From: Nymphaea colorata | Lineage: Eukaryota > Streptophyta > Magnoliopsida > Nymphaeales > Nymphaeaceae | Length of the DNA: 64,000 nucleotides | Reading direction: 5' to 3' | Assembly (NCBI RefSeq): GCF_008831285.2 | Contig: NC_045150.1 | Span: 3,610,001-3,674,000, forward strand | Shown: positions 1 through 12,900 of the stretch, in pieces | How positions within the stretch are numbered: the stretch's first letter is position 1 | Layout: the number at the start of each line of letters is the position of its first letter | Position numbers and translations under genes: made by a program | The notes under the pieces: generated by a model | Told to the model about the DNA's origin: nothing | Seen by the model: only the letters and a program-made list of their open reading frames with translations | The model's database searches: none

Positions 1-590
1 GTATTTAACATTTAAACCTATTAAACGGCAACCTCCTCCTAGATCTTGGAGAGGATCGGCATTGGTTCTACTTGCATTGGAGGTCCGGTCCTACCAAGTA
101 CCTACCACCTGTTATTGGCTTCCCTTTCATGGGCGGCGTCGTCGAATATCCTAGTAGCTCCACTACTATGTGCCTCTGGTGTGGGCCTCAGCCCACGCCA
201 ACCCTTGAAATCTTTTATTGTGATTTAGTTGAACTCGAGTTCAGGCACATGTCATAATCTAGGTCGATGTTCCACAAGCACTCATTCTAGTAAGCTAGAC
301 ACATATAAGCACCCCTTAACCAAAATTTTCTGACTCTGCTTTTGCTTCATCCCTTCTGTCAGTCAACAGATCTAAGGGAGCCATTTCTTGAGGTGGCCAT
401 GATCTCTCCCTTGTCCAAATCTAGAGCCATCTACGGCCGAATCATATGTTACACCTGTAACTCCTTGAAAGGGACTTATTAGGAAAAATGGGTCGATTTA
501 AAAAAAAAAAGGATCTCGGATTTTTTACACCGTACAACCTCCTATCCTCCTCATTCGGGTAAACAGAGGGAGTTAGAGAGAACGAGAAAG
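1..590. other. Spacer, no gene seen
   Basis: Mixed-composition DNA with only short open stretches on either strand. I see no protein motif, RNA gene or clear repeat boundary. The interval precedes the GA microsatellite that borders the 3' side of the minus-strand LINE. Confidence 0.5.
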
Positions 591-603
591 GGTTGGAGAA
601 CAA

Positions 604-609
<6 letters not shown>

Positions 610-654
<45 letters not shown>
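610..654. repeat. (GA)n microsatellite
   Basis: A nearly pure GA dinucleotide run with one AAA interruption. On the minus strand it is a CT tract just beyond the LINE 3' untranslated region, so it may mark the 3' end of the LINE. No poly(A) tail (a T run on the plus strand) is visible there. Confidence 0.9.
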
Positions 655-1075
655 CTGATAAAATGAAAACTCATAGCAAAATTTGGGCACAAGAAGTCCC
701 CTAAGTACAATAACAAACCACAAAAACAAAATAAAAGATGAATATACAAGACAATCGCACAGTAAACGAAAATAAGAAAAGGTGGAGAGAGAGTGGATGG
801 ATGGCGCAGCACAGTCACCCAGCTGCAGATGGAGGACAGTGCCGTAACCGAAAAGCAAAATGGACATCCCCCTGCACTAGACGAGGCACAACATCCGGTG
901 AAGAGAAGGTGCCCCTGAAGACCCTGTTGTTGCGCTCCTCCCAAATGTGCCACCAAGAGGAAATGAGCCACAACCTTCAGACTCACCCCCAAGAAGCAAA
1001 CAGGTGGGGCGAAGGAGAAAAGAGGAAAAGAAGGCGAATGGAGGGTGGGTCTGGAAGGTTGCTAATAATGGAAGG

Positions 1076-2393
1076 CTAAGCAAAGGTAAGAACACTCAAG
1101 AAGAAAGGACAAGTAGTAAAAAGGTGTACTCGAGACTCAGCTGCAGTGAGACAGAGGGGACACTGGTTAGCTAAATTGATGCTAAGGGGCTGTAAGTGGT
1201 CAAAAATATTAATGTGGCCTGCAAGAAGAAGCCAGACAAAAGCAATGACATGAGGAGAAGGGCCTGGGGACCAAACAGACCAAGGAGGGAGCGACGCAAT
1301 AGAAGAACCAAAAGAGGCCAGGTAGCAAGAAGAAAAAGTGAAACCCTGGGAAGGTGAAAGAGGCCAAGATGGGGGTGCAAAAGAAGGGAGGTAAGTAAGC
1401 CAGAGGAAAAGAGGAAAGGCAAAAAGCAGGTCGCACCAAAAGTGCGAGGGAGAAGTGTGAGAGATGGAGCTATCCCAAACACTAGGGGAAAGCATGTCAA
1501 ATTTGGAAAAAAAAAATAGGGTGATAGGAGAATACTCAATTGTCAGACACCACCACCAAAAACACAGGAAGGACTCACATGCCCGACTAAGGTTGGTAAA
1601 CATAGCACCCCCAAGCAAACGCTGAAGGGCCACCATATCCCAACGCGCAAGACAATCTGAAGGTCGATCACCATCCCAGATAAATTTATGAATAATCCTA
1701 TCAAACCTTCTCAGAATAGTCACAGGAGATCGAAAAACCACCAGGGCATGGAGGGGGACCGACGAAAGACAATGCTTGGCAAGAGTAATACGACCAGGGA
1801 GAGAAAGCAGTTTTCCCTGCCAACACTGAAGGCAATTCACAAGCTTCTGCTCCACTCCATTCCAAAAGGAGGGAGCAGGAGGTGCAAGCGTAATATGAAG
1901 ACCTAAATAGTCCATGGGTAGACCAGTAGCCTTACACCCAAAGCAAGCTTCCGTAAGAAGCTCCGTGGCTCGGTCCACGTGGATGAGAGAAAGTTGGCAT
2001 TTAGAGGAATTAATAGAAAGACCCGAGATGAGCTCAAAGACCCGAAGGATTAGGCAAGTCCTCACAATCTGTTGGCGGGAAGCATTGCCAAACAGGATGA
2101 AGTCATCAACATACTGAAGGACAGAAAAAGCCTGTAAATGGGGGAGTGAATGTGGCGTGAGGAAGCCAACTACCGCGGCGTGATGAAACAACGCAGAAAA
2201 GCACTCGGCAACCTTGACAAAGGCCGTGACCGAGACAGAAGAAATCGCCACACATCCCATTGAAGGAGACCGCAAGCTGGTCCCCAGTGACAAGTGAAAG
2301 GATCCACTGCCGAAACGATGGACCAAAAGCAAAGCGGATGAGCAGGATAGAAAGGAACTCCCAACTAACTGAATCAAAAGCCTTAGAGATGTT
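1076..2393 (-). pseudogene. LINE ORF2, C-terminal part (RT catalytic core to zf-RVT)
   Basis: Minus-strand coding sequence resumes at 2393 with the SKAFDSVSWEFL segment of the LINE reverse transcriptase. It runs through the catalytic motif QYVDDFILFG (about 2095-2125), the thumb/connection region with PMDYLGLHI and LAKHCLSSVPLHA, and a C-terminal CPLCLTAAESRVHLF segment like the zf-RVT domain of plant LINEs. A frameshift between the SKAFDSV block and the YVDD block (about 2120-2220) splits the frame. The last open stretch ends at 1076. It is the 3' half of the ORF2 whose 5' half lies at 16430-18170. The product would have been the target-primed reverse transcriptase. Confidence 0.85.
2389..2393. 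repeat. Target-site duplication, left (ATGTT)
   Basis: Five bases directly before the 5' LTR. They match ATGTC at 16430-16434, directly after the 3' LTR, with one transition. Both copies lie in LINE reverse-transcriptase coding sequence, so they mark the insertion point of the Tat element. Confidence 0.75.
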
Positions 2394-4783
2394 TGTAATC
2401 ACCCCAAATTTTTCTAAAAGATTATGATGTTTTATCCAAGCATGAAACTCAAATTTAGGCAAAAGATTCAAATCTAAAATACAACTTTTAGATCCAAATT
2501 ATATCGAAAATCCAAGTTCAGATCCAAATCGATCATTTAAGACCCATTTGTCCATCATTTTGACAAAAAAACCTCTTTTTAGATGGTAATTTTAGTCTTT
2601 TTGAATGTACAAGACCCATTTGCCCTTCCTTTTGACCAAAAAATTTCCTTTTAGAGGGTGATTTTAGTCTTTTTGGGTGGATAAGACCAATTTACCCTTT
2701 TGACAAAAATTCTCCTTTTAGAGAGAGATTTTAGTCTTTTTGGGTGGACAAGACCAATTTGTCCTTCCTTTGACAAAAAAAATCTTTTTAGAAGGTGATT
2801 TTAGTCTTTTTGGATGGACAAGACCCATTTGCCTTTCATTTTGACCAAAAAATCTCCTTGAGCTCTCTCTCTCTCCCTCTTCCTCTTTCCATTTCTCTCC
2901 AACTTAGAGCAAGCTACAACCCTTTTGGAGGCATTATCTTGGAGCTTCACTCAAGGGGATCTTCAAGTGAAGGTGTTCATCTTCCTTAAGTCATTTTCTA
3001 ATTTAGACATCCAAGATGTTATACTCAAGTGCACCGAGAGCATGAGAAGATGAGATGATCTTTCATTTTCATGCTTGAGTTATGTTATCTCATTTCTTGA
3101 ATACATTCTTGTTGTTCTTTTGCTTCCTTTATTTTCCTTTTTTTTTCATTTCCCCATGACCATAAGAGATAGCTTTCAACTCTATTTTAGAGCCAAGAGG
3201 CTATGCTCAAGTACACCAGAAACATGAGAAGATGAGATTCCATTCCATAGTTGAATCATGTTCTCTTTCTTTTCTCAAATATTGTTTTGATATTATCCAT
3301 GCATGATATTATAATCTTTCTATTTACATACCAATGAACGGTGAGAATGAGGGTATGGCTTAGGGTTTTTTATTTTCATATTAATTTTTTAGGTTGGGGC
3401 TTGTCCAACCCGGGGAAACCATCACGAAAATGTACATGTTAAAATACATTTGCATGTCATTTTATGCTAGTTTCTTTCCTAATCACCCCATTAGTTACCT
3501 TAAAGAGTGCCTCAATGTGTTGCTAGTTTTTCTTTCATACCCAACAGTGGAGGAAACATATTCCCTTCTAATCAAACCATAAATATTATTTGTTTTTATA
3601 TAAATCATATTTTCCAAATTTTTTTCATAAGAAATCTCTCTAATGCGGCTTTTGAGACTTAGCTTAGGCTCTTGCATGAGTCCAAGCTCCCTTCCGGCCT
3701 ATATCAAAATTTGAAGTCGGCTATTTTCAAATCATTCCTTGATTTTCATATTCATGAAAACGTATGCATATATACATGTTATATACGTGTGCATGCATGT
3801 ATATATAAATATATATATGTACGTGTATTCTATTTTAAAATCTCTTTTTTCTCTTTCTAAAATGATCTTCTCTTCTCTACTTGATATAAACATCATTTTC
3901 GTAAGCTTTCATATATGTATACAAATACATATCTTTCTTTTTCAAAACATGTGATTTTATGATTTTCAAGATCTTTTTCTTTCTCTATATCCCTCTTGGG
4001 ATGTAGTCCTTCGTCTTTTCCACTCTTTCAATATCTTTCCATTTAAGATTTTAATTTTTTATTTACCGACTTCATCAAGACCACAAACCAAGTAATGACC
4101 CAATATTGGATTCATACTTGATGGTCTACAACCCCAATCCATTTTAAAAAACTTTTCCTTCATATATATGATATTTACGAAAACAAAAATCTTAGATGTA
4201 TGTTATGGTAGGAATGCATATAGATGAATGTTATGGTAGGAATGAATGATTTCCCCTTTTAATAACATAGAATCAATGCATCCATTCATTTTCACTCATT
4301 TAATATCACGTATGATCACAAGTACCTCTCCAAAAGAACTTAAGCAAGATGAGATGAAACTTTAACTAGGTAGTAACCGAATTAGAGCAAAATCTCAAAC
4401 CTACTTAATGTCTTAAGAGAATACTAAAATGATTTCAAAATGACTTTTCAAACTTTTTAATGATATTCACAAGGATTCCCAATTCTAGTTTTTCCCAAAA
4501 TGTCTCACATTCTCAAATGATTCTTCAATAATCTTTTCAAAAGTTTGAAACATCAAACTTTCAATATTTTTTCACATCGCATATAGAATAAAAAAAATGT
4601 TTAAATTAAAACGAAATGCATCAATAATAAACATAGCCTTTGGGTTGATTAACCCCGGTAAAGGCGCCGGGAATGGTCGACCCTCGTACCGACGGGCGAG
4701 TCCCTTTCTTTCCTATTTCAAAACGAAAACCTCATTTTTCTGCAGCAGTCCAAAACCAAACTAAAAATTTTGGGATGTAAACA
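2394..4783 (+). repeat. 5' LTR of Tat element (promoter deleted)
   Basis: Bounded by TG and CA. Positions 2560-2850 hold an array of about 70-bp units built on a TTTTAGTCTTTTTGG core. Two diverged units with the core 'aagaggctatgctcaagtgcacc' type follow near 3000-3230. Compared with the 3' LTR, about 150 bp are missing at position ~2860, at a TCTC microhomology. The lost piece includes the TATAAATA box and the start of the transcript region. A GC-rich conserved block with the CTCGTACCGACGGG motif lies at about 4655-4700, near the LTR end. Confidence 0.92.
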
Positions 4784-4785
4784 AA

Positions 4786-4803
4786 TGGCGACCGTGATTG
4801 GAC
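4786..4803 (+). other. Primer binding site, Tat type
   Basis: TGGCGACCGTGATTGGAC starts two bases after the 5' LTR end. A PBS beginning TGGCGAC is, from memory, usual for Ogre-like elements (tRNA-Arg). Matching it to a tRNA 3' end from the same genome would confirm it. Confidence 0.6.
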
Positions 4804-5724
4804 CCATCATCGTTTGGCTATGATTATAATCGATGCAAATTCATAAACTTGAACATCTCACATATTACCAACGATAAAGCATGTCCCCTATTTTGGCCTT
4901 GACCCCATTGGCATTTCATTGTATTGCTTGGTGATTGTGTTTGCTTTCTTGCACATAGGACTAATTGAGGATGTTCAATCATGTTCAGTTATATCTATGA
5001 TCATATACCACCCTTCTCAATTTAGGAGTTGTTTGAAAACAATGTTTGCTCTTCTATTTTAATCATCAACTTAGCTAACATTGCATTAGAGATAACTCAT
5101 TTTACACGATTTCTCATATTTCAAAATTCTTCATACCTATTTGTTCCAGTCATCATGTTGCCGGGCTTGGTCTTCGGCGGTAGCACAAAACTAAGTCTTA
5201 CAACTAGACCACACCTTGGGCGGGAAAGCCTCCTCGTTAGTACCATGAGTGGTAATTTATGGTATATCAACGAGTGATCAAGAAGAAGTTGATGAACCCT
5301 ACCCTTAGTTGCCTAAGGAAGAATCTATGCTCGTACTAAGCCATTTGGCCTAGGTATACAAGCATAACTTGACATTGGATTATCGTGACACAAAATTATC
5401 TAAACTAGGTTCCTATACCCAATTTTCTAAAAAAAGATGTTGATGTGCGTGAAACCTTATGTGATGATTTACAATCTCATTCAATACCTCTATTTCATAT
5501 TGTCTTTGTCAACCTAGTCTATGTTTTCCACTAATTCAATCTTTGTCTTTTAGAGTCATCATTCAAGATGTATTCTTTTCAATGTGGTGTCACATTCCCT
5601 TATGATCACATCTTCTTTGGGGAAGGTCTCGAACGGTCCACCTACTTTTCTCTTGAGTTTAAACCTTTAGCTCCCGAATGGTATTGGACTTGACATCTCA
5701 CCTTTTCTTGAATGTTTCCTTCTT
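4804..5724 (+). other. Untranslated leader of Tat element
   Basis: AT-rich sequence between the PBS and the first recognisable coding sequence. It has only short ORFs with no recognised motif. Its place suggests leader or packaging functions, but nothing specific is visible. Confidence 0.5.
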
Positions 5725-6776
5725 ACTTTGAAGAATGTGGGCTAGAGACAGTGGCAGCCGGAGGAATGCAAACAGTGGATGGAAATTTGATGCATGCAAT
5801 TGCCGAGCATTGGAATCTAAGGAGCTCCTCTTTTTGGTTTCTATGGGGAGAAAGAAATGACAGTGTTATTAGATAAATTCGCTGAAATACTAGACTTTCC
5901 CACCCCAACCTGTAACCCAAATGAACCATTAGAGAGACAATTCCTCATGAACCCAACTAAGGTTAATTCAAATGACTTTATAGGCCATTTTACTGGATGA
6001 AAAACTTGGCCTTTAGCAGAAAACCATGAAAATCAAAGCATCAACCTGAAAAATTTGTATGAAGAGTTTGGAACCTACGTTGAACCTTCTACCCTACCTC
6101 AAAAAGCCATAGGGAGAATTAAACATTGTATGATGCTCTGCACAGTAGGAGTGACCCTTTTTATCGATGGAGTGACCTTTTAAATGTCTGTATTGCCCAA
6201 CTTTTTTGGGTATGGCGGCATAGAGGGACCCGACACTTGTCAGTAGCAATAACAGCCTTAGCCTTCCTTTATCGAGGACTCACCTGCTTTACCATTGGAG
6301 ATACCGACTTCATAGAAGGATGCACATATGCTTTACAATTGTGGTTCCTCAAGCATGTGGGATCCCAAGCCAGTCTATTTAGAAACACTGACAGATCATT
6401 GACAACATTGGAGCAATACCATCGTTTGATCGAGCAATTGAATGAAGGAGAGATGATTTGGGAGTATTGTGTACCCCGATACACTCACCATCATCATGAG
6501 CGTACTACACTCTTGTGCCCTTACTTCATAGTTGATTATTGTGTTGATAGATGTATGAGACAATTCTCTCAAAGGCAGAAGATGGTCTCTGTGGATGCAC
6601 CAATTGGAGGTATTCCCAAATTTGACCTTAGTTCTCCTCAATGGATGACATTGTTTGCAGTAGCAAGACAAGAATGGAAGACACAGATATCATACACTTG
6701 GTTCACAGGCCCAGTGGTGAAGAAGGAATATGCTGAGTGGTGGGATGCCAACCGACCACCATCCATCCTTCCCTAA
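5725..6776 (+). pseudogene. Tat/Ogre upstream ORF (plant-mobile-domain-like), broken
   Basis: Coding traces begin near 5785 with AIAEHWNLRSSSFWF and shift frame to the MTVLLDKFAEIL segment (ATG at 5857). They hit TGA at 5998-6000, continue as KTWPLAENHENQSINLKNLYEEFG, and shift again near 6150 into a 216-residue open stretch (6126-6776) ending with DANRPPSILP. The beginning resembles the 'xWDPxxxxFRFxxxEMTxxLEEY' start of the plant mobile domain (PMD) found in ORF1 of Ogre elements. ORF1's role in retrotransposition is unknown. At least two frameshifts and one stop make this copy non-functional. The assignment rests on position plus weak motif similarity. Confidence 0.65.
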
Positions 6777-6931
6777 AAGTTTTATGTTGTCAACTTTGTA
6801 TTCTTTCTGTCGTTGTCATCTTTATTAGTATCTTTGGATGCAACTTTTGAAACTTATAATGCAATATGAACCTTCATTTTATCATCATTTTCGTCCAACA
6901 ACTCTATTTTCTTGTGTCATAAGGTGAATAC

Positions 6932-9723
6932 TTGAAAGCCAACGAGATGGTTGAAACTAGATCGCAAGCTAAGCAAACTCCTCAGAACGAGGCTTCATCC
7001 TCTGAACTCCGGCCAGAAACACTTGGCCTCCCAGCAATCGAGCCAGAAGCTTACCATATGTTCCGTTTGTTCATGGAGCGATTCATGAAAGAGCAAGAAG
7101 AGCAAAAGGCCTTGATGGTTACTCCAGAGCCGGATAATGAAAAGACTGCCAAGCAAAAAAGGAAGAAGAAAAACAATAAGTCTTCTCCTAAAGATCAGGA
7201 TGACGACTATTTGGGTTCAGATTCAACAACTAGTAAGGAAGAAAAACCTGAACTGTTTTCTCTCAAAAAGAAAAAGACAACAAAAAGAAGCAAAAAGGAA
7301 AAAAAATTATGGCAAAAAGCAGCTCACCTAGCCCTATCACCACTGGAAGTTCAGAAGAGAAACCTAAAAGGAAGAGAAAGCCTACAAATAAAGTCAAAAA
7401 GACAAAGAAGTACATCCCTAGCAATAGCTCAGATAGTGAGAGTTATGAAGAAAAAGTAAAGGAGATCAAGGGCAAGAAGAAAAAGACCAAGCCAGAATTG
7501 GTCGAATCAAATGATGATGAAAGTCCGACTAAGCGCATATTCTATGGAATGGAGAAAAGAATGAACAATCTTGAGCTTAGGGGGAAGGGAAAACGTTCAT
7601 ACTCATGTGAGGACTACTACCTTGGCATTGAAGGGGACGAAGACGTGAAAGGCTTGCCCAGAGAGTTCGCCAGATATGATGGAACCACTTGCCCGCATGT
7701 TCATCGTTCAACCTTTTTCAATGATTGCTACAAAATTCAGGCAAATAACAGAGCTTTGTTTCGCTATTTCCCAAGAAGTCTTGAAGGCAATGCTGCACAG
7801 TGGTACAAAGAAAATGTCAACCCAGTCGAACTCAAGGAATTTGACAAGTTGATTAACATGTTTGTGGAAAGATTCGAGCAAAATGCTCCCATGGCTCTGA
7901 CCCTCAGTAATATTTGTAGTCTCCGTCAGAAACAAGGAGAAAAGGCTCGAGAATTCATCAAAAAATGAAGAATCCAATGCAACAAGATGAAGGAGCCCAT
8001 TTCTGGGACACAAGCCTTGTCACTCATTATGAAAAATTTTGCCCAGCCCTTGAAAAGTCTCATCCGCAACGCCCCAATCAAGACTTTTGCTGAGTTGATT
8101 GAACAAGCAAACTCGATAGAAGAAGGAATTGAGGAAGGAGATTTTGATGGAATTATTGCTCCCAAGTACAAAGAAGATGAAAAGAAAGAAGGAATGACAT
8201 AGTTGCCTGCACACTTCATAGCCAATGCTGGCAGTAGAAAGGATCATGGCAACAACTACAAGCATGACAAGGAAGTCAGTTTCAAGAAGAACACACAACT
8301 TCCTAAAGGCAATGACGAAAGAAAAAACAAACACCCAGGCTGGAGTTATGACCGGAAATTCACTCCTCTCAGTCAATCTCGTGAGAAGATCCTGGAATAT
8401 CTCATTGCCAAGGAAACCATAGTCTTGCCAAGAGTATCTAAGCCTCCGAGAATGATGGGAGGAAATAAAGAAAAACTGTGTAAGTTTCATCGTGCCCCTG
8501 GTCATGACACTGAGGATTGTTTTGTCCTCAAAAATATTATCCAGGACTTCATCAATAAAGATCTCCAGATTGGTGATGATAGCATCCCTGAGGTGTTGAG
8601 GAATCCATTTCCTGACCATGGGAAGGCAGCAGTGGCCATTATCACCACAGGCACTCCACTCCCATATCATCTGCAAGAGCACATCCGACCTTGTGGTGGA
8701 AGTAGTTCACATAAAGTCAAGGTGACAGATCAAGGTGAGAAATCTTTGGATTTTATTGCTCTGATGAACGAAAAGATAGAAGGTTCATCCGAAAAACTTC
8801 CAATAATCCCAAAGACTTTTATCTTACAAAGCGGTGATGATGAATCATCAAATGACTCTCTGAATGAAGATTCATGCTACTGGGGTAAGGTCCTCCCCTT
8901 GGAAGAACGTATAGTTGAAGGAGATTGGATTCGACCCTCTAAGGACCAATCAATTACCTTTTCAAAGAAGGACCTCTCAAAATGGGGATATTTTCATGAA
9001 GATGCTCTTTACATCGTCGTCCAAGTCAATGGAATGACTGTGCCACATGTATTGATTGACGGAGGAAGTGGCTTAAATATTTACCCCGATCTCACGGCCA
9101 AAGCTTTGGGATTTCGTGAAGACAAATATCGTTTCGATAATACCAAGATCTACAGATACGATGGCCGAAGCATGAACAACAAAGGTACCCTCGACATGAA
9201 TGTGATCATTGAAAATACTGGCCATTGCATTGTATTTCACGTGGTAGATGTACCACCATCATACAACTTGCTTTTGGGACGACCTTGGATCCATCAAGTA
9301 CGAGGGATCTCATCCACTCTTCATCAATGCCTGAAATGGAATTTTGGTCAATCAGCTATCACTATCTGTGCTGAGGATTCGGTCGAGAGGTTGATGCAAC
9401 TCATGCTCCCTAGGCGAATTGATCTGGTGGATGTACCGAGTAGAAGAACAACAAAGGACAGACCTTTGGAAGAATGGATGCAGAACATGGAGATAGGGGA
9501 ACCATCTGGGAATGCTTATACTATTTCAAGCAATCATGCAAGTTACCAAGAACACCCATTGTATGTTCATTTCATGAAAATCCCTAAGGGTTTTCAGTTG
9601 CTTCTGAAAGGTGGCTACCGTCCATTCACTGGCCTCGGGAAAAATGAAGATGGTATCTTGCAACCTATTAGCATTTCTTTTCAGATGAACATGAGAGGAC
9701 TGGGATATCATGAGAGAATTTGA
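6932..9723 (+). pseudogene. Tat gag-protease, broken by stops and one frameshift
   Basis: The N-terminus (METRSQAK... type, with Lys-rich stretches) is in one frame to about 7310, then shifts into the frame used by the rest of the polyprotein. The capsid-like Retrotrans_gag part lies at about 7660-7990 (FARYDGTTCPHVH, YFPRSLEGNAAQWY). TGA at 7966-7968 replaces a normally conserved Trp codon, and TAG lies at 8200-8202. A zinc-knuckle variant CKFHRAPGHDTEDC is at about 8480-8522. The aspartic protease active site is LIDGGSGLNIYP at about 9052-9087. Downstream, GYRPFTGLGKNEDG (about 9615-9655) matches the G-patch-like segment that ends PRO in this lineage. The product would form virus-like particles and process the polyprotein. 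Confidence 0.88.
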
Positions 9724-9923
9724 AGAAGATCTTGGGGGCTAATAGTATTCACTTTTGTTTCAAAATCCTCCCATGAATTTTGTAATTTTGAACATCTTTT
9801 TTTTGGTCTCATGAGAGGATCCATTCTATGAACTAAGAACCTTTTTTTTATATATGCAAATGCAAGTAATTTCTTGTTCTCAATTTTAATTTTGTCCAAA
9901 TCTTTCCTTTATCCTCTTTACAG
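9724..9923 (+). other. Intron-like gap between PRO and RT
   Basis: About 200 bp of T-rich, non-coding sequence between the stop ending the G-patch segment (9721-9723) and the RT reading frame. It ends in a pyrimidine-rich stretch and TTTACAG (AG at 9922-9923). An ATG-led frame for RT starts at 9925. Ogre elements are known to carry a spliced intron at exactly this place. I see no convincing GT donor upstream of the stop; a possible one is at 9745. The acceptor is therefore better supported than the donor. Confidence 0.55.
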
Positions 9924-9924
9924 G

Positions 9925-12900
9925 ATGTCGGAACTCAATATGTCTCAGTTTATTCTTTTTCCTTGGAACTCCCCCTAGAAAGCATTTATCGAACAAGCAG
10001 TCAGTGAAATGGAACCTATGGCAATACCCGAGTCAGAATTACCAGAATTTACTCAGATTCAAAAACATGAACATCCTTCATCCTTGGTTAATAATCCAAT
10101 TGAAGAAATTAATATTGGAACCAGTGAAGATCCTAAAATTCTTCAAATTGGCACCAGTTTGTCAGTAGATGAGAAGAAAAGATTGGTGGACTTTCTTATA
10201 AGTAACCAAGAAGCTTTTGCTTGGACTTACGAAGATATGCCAGGCTTAGACCCCCAGTTGGTCGAACATCGTTTACCCTTAAATCCTAACTGTAAGCCGA
10301 TTAAGCAAAAATTGCGCAAGCTTGACCCTCGACTAGAAGGCCCTGTAAAAGAAGGACTAGAGGACTTGCTAAAGGCAAAATTCATTCGTGTCATTGATTA
10401 CCCTGAATGGTTGGCGAACATCGTGGTGGTCCCTAAGAAAAATGGCAAAGTCAGGTTGTACATTGACTTTCGAGACTTGAACAAAGCCATACCGAAGGAT
10501 GATTATCCTCTTTCAAACATTGATATGTTAGTAGACAGTATTGTAGGCCATGCAATGTTTTCTTTCATGGATGGATATTCGGGATATAACCAGATTAAAT
10601 TAGCAGTCAAAAATCAACCTAAGACCGCTTTTACTACACCTTGGGGCACTTTTTGTTACACGGTAATGCCATTTGGGTTGAAGAATGCTGGAGCAACCTA
10701 TCAAAGAGTCATGACTGCCATCTTCCATGACTAGATGCATAAAATCATGGATGCATATATCGATGACATATTGATCAAATCCAAGACGAGAGAAGATCAC
10801 ATTGAAACTCTTGCCCAAGTATTCAAGAGGCTTTTACAGTACAAGCTTTGTCTAAATCCTAAAAAATGTGTATTTGGGGTTGAGTTAGGCAAGCTCTTGG
10901 GTTTCATAGTCAGTAAGAAGGGGATTAAAATGGATCTTACCAAAGCTAAGGCAATAATCGATATGCCACCACCTACCAATATCAAGGAGTTGTGAAGCTT
11001 GCAAGGACGAATCCATTCCATCAGACGATTCATTTCCAATCTGGCCATGAGATGCGAGCCATTCAACCAGTTGCTAACGAAAGGTGTCAAGTTTGAATGG
11101 GGTTTTGAATGCCAACAGTCATTCGAAATTATCAAGAAATAACTTCTAAATCCACCAATTCTAAAACCACCAATGTTTGGTAGACAATTGCTACTTTACA
11201 TCACAGTGAATGAGTCAGCATGTGGCGGTTTTTTGGCACAATATGATGAAGGAAGTCGCATCGAACATGCAATCTATTACATTAGCAAGACTTTTGTTCA
11301 GTACGAAAAGAAGTACTCTCTAATAGAGAAAACTTGTCTGGTAGGTTTGGATGTGTCAGAAGTTGAGATATTATTTATTAGCTTGTGAGGTCAAGATACT
11401 CTCCATGCTAAATCCTCTCAAGTACATCTTGAAACAACCATTCATTAATGGGCGTATCGCCAAATGGCAAGTTTTGTTGATGCAATATGATCTTGGATAT
11501 GTGTCTCAGAAGTCAATCAAAGGACAAGCAATTGCAGATCAGTTAGTAGACTTCCCTCAGTATGAAGAAATCATAACAAATGATGAGTTTTCAAATGAAC
11601 ATGTACTAAGATTGGAAACAATTCCGACATGGAGGATGTACTTTGATGGGTCCAGAAATGTGATGGGAGCAGGCATAGGCATCTTACTCATCACTCTAGA
11701 AAACGAAATGATCTTGTACTCTTTGAAACTTGATTTTTCATGTACCCATAACATGGCTGAATGTGAAGCCATCATACAAGGACTTCGTTCTTTATTGAGT
11801 TTTCAAGTGAAAAGAGTGCATGTCATCGGCGACCCTCAGCTTATTATAAACCAAGTGAATAGAGAATGGCAAGTTAAAGGCGAAAAGTTGGTGCCATATC
11901 AAGAAATCGATACCTCCTTAATCTGTCAATTTGAAGAAGTACAATTGGCTCACGTAAAGAGAGAAGGTAACCCTATTGCGGATGGCCTCGCGAGCTTAGG
12001 ATCCACCATTACTTTTCGAACCAATAAAGCAATCCGTTCTTTTGAGATTGGAAGATTAGAAAACCCTGCTTTTGAAACGATGACGCATGTTCATCATATC
12101 CAATGGGGGAATACTTCTTGGTGCCATGACATCAAAAGGTACATTGAAAGCGGAGAATTTCCCAATAAAATGCCCAAAAATGAACAAAAAGCAATACAAC
12201 ATATGTCAGCGAGGTACTTTATTCTTGCAGGGGTATTATACAGGCGTGGATTTAGTACTGAATACTCTCGGTGCCTTGATGAAAATGAATCAAAGGAAGT
12301 AATCGAAGAATCACATCTAGTAGATTGTGGGGGCCATGTTGGTTACCAAACTCTCACCAAACAAATAATTCGAGCAGGGTATTATTGGCCTTCCATGCAA
12401 AAAGATTGTCACCAATTTGTCAAAAGATGCAAAGAATGCCAACTGCATGCTCCAGTGATTCATGCCTCAGCCTCTCACTTGCATTCCGTGACATCTCCTT
12501 GGCCATTTTCAATGTGGGCCTTTGACATAGTCGGACCGATATCCCCTAGAGCTTCTAACGGTCATAAGTATTTTCTTCTGCAACGGATTATTTTACCAAG
12601 TGAGTAGAAATCGTCACACTTAGAACAGTGGAAGGACGTCATGTAGTGTCCTTCATTCACAAAAATCTTCTTTGCAGATTTGGAGTCTCTTATGATATAG
12701 TATCTGACAACGGAACTCATTTCAAGAATGAAAAGATGAGGCAATTGTGCAGCAAGTACCATATCACGCACCATTTTTCAGCTCCTTATTACCCTCAAGG
12801 CAATGGACAAGCAGAGGCTACCAACAAGATCCCGATCCACATCTTGAAACGGACAGTAGAAACTGGAAGAGATTGGCATGAAAATATGCATAACGCTCTA

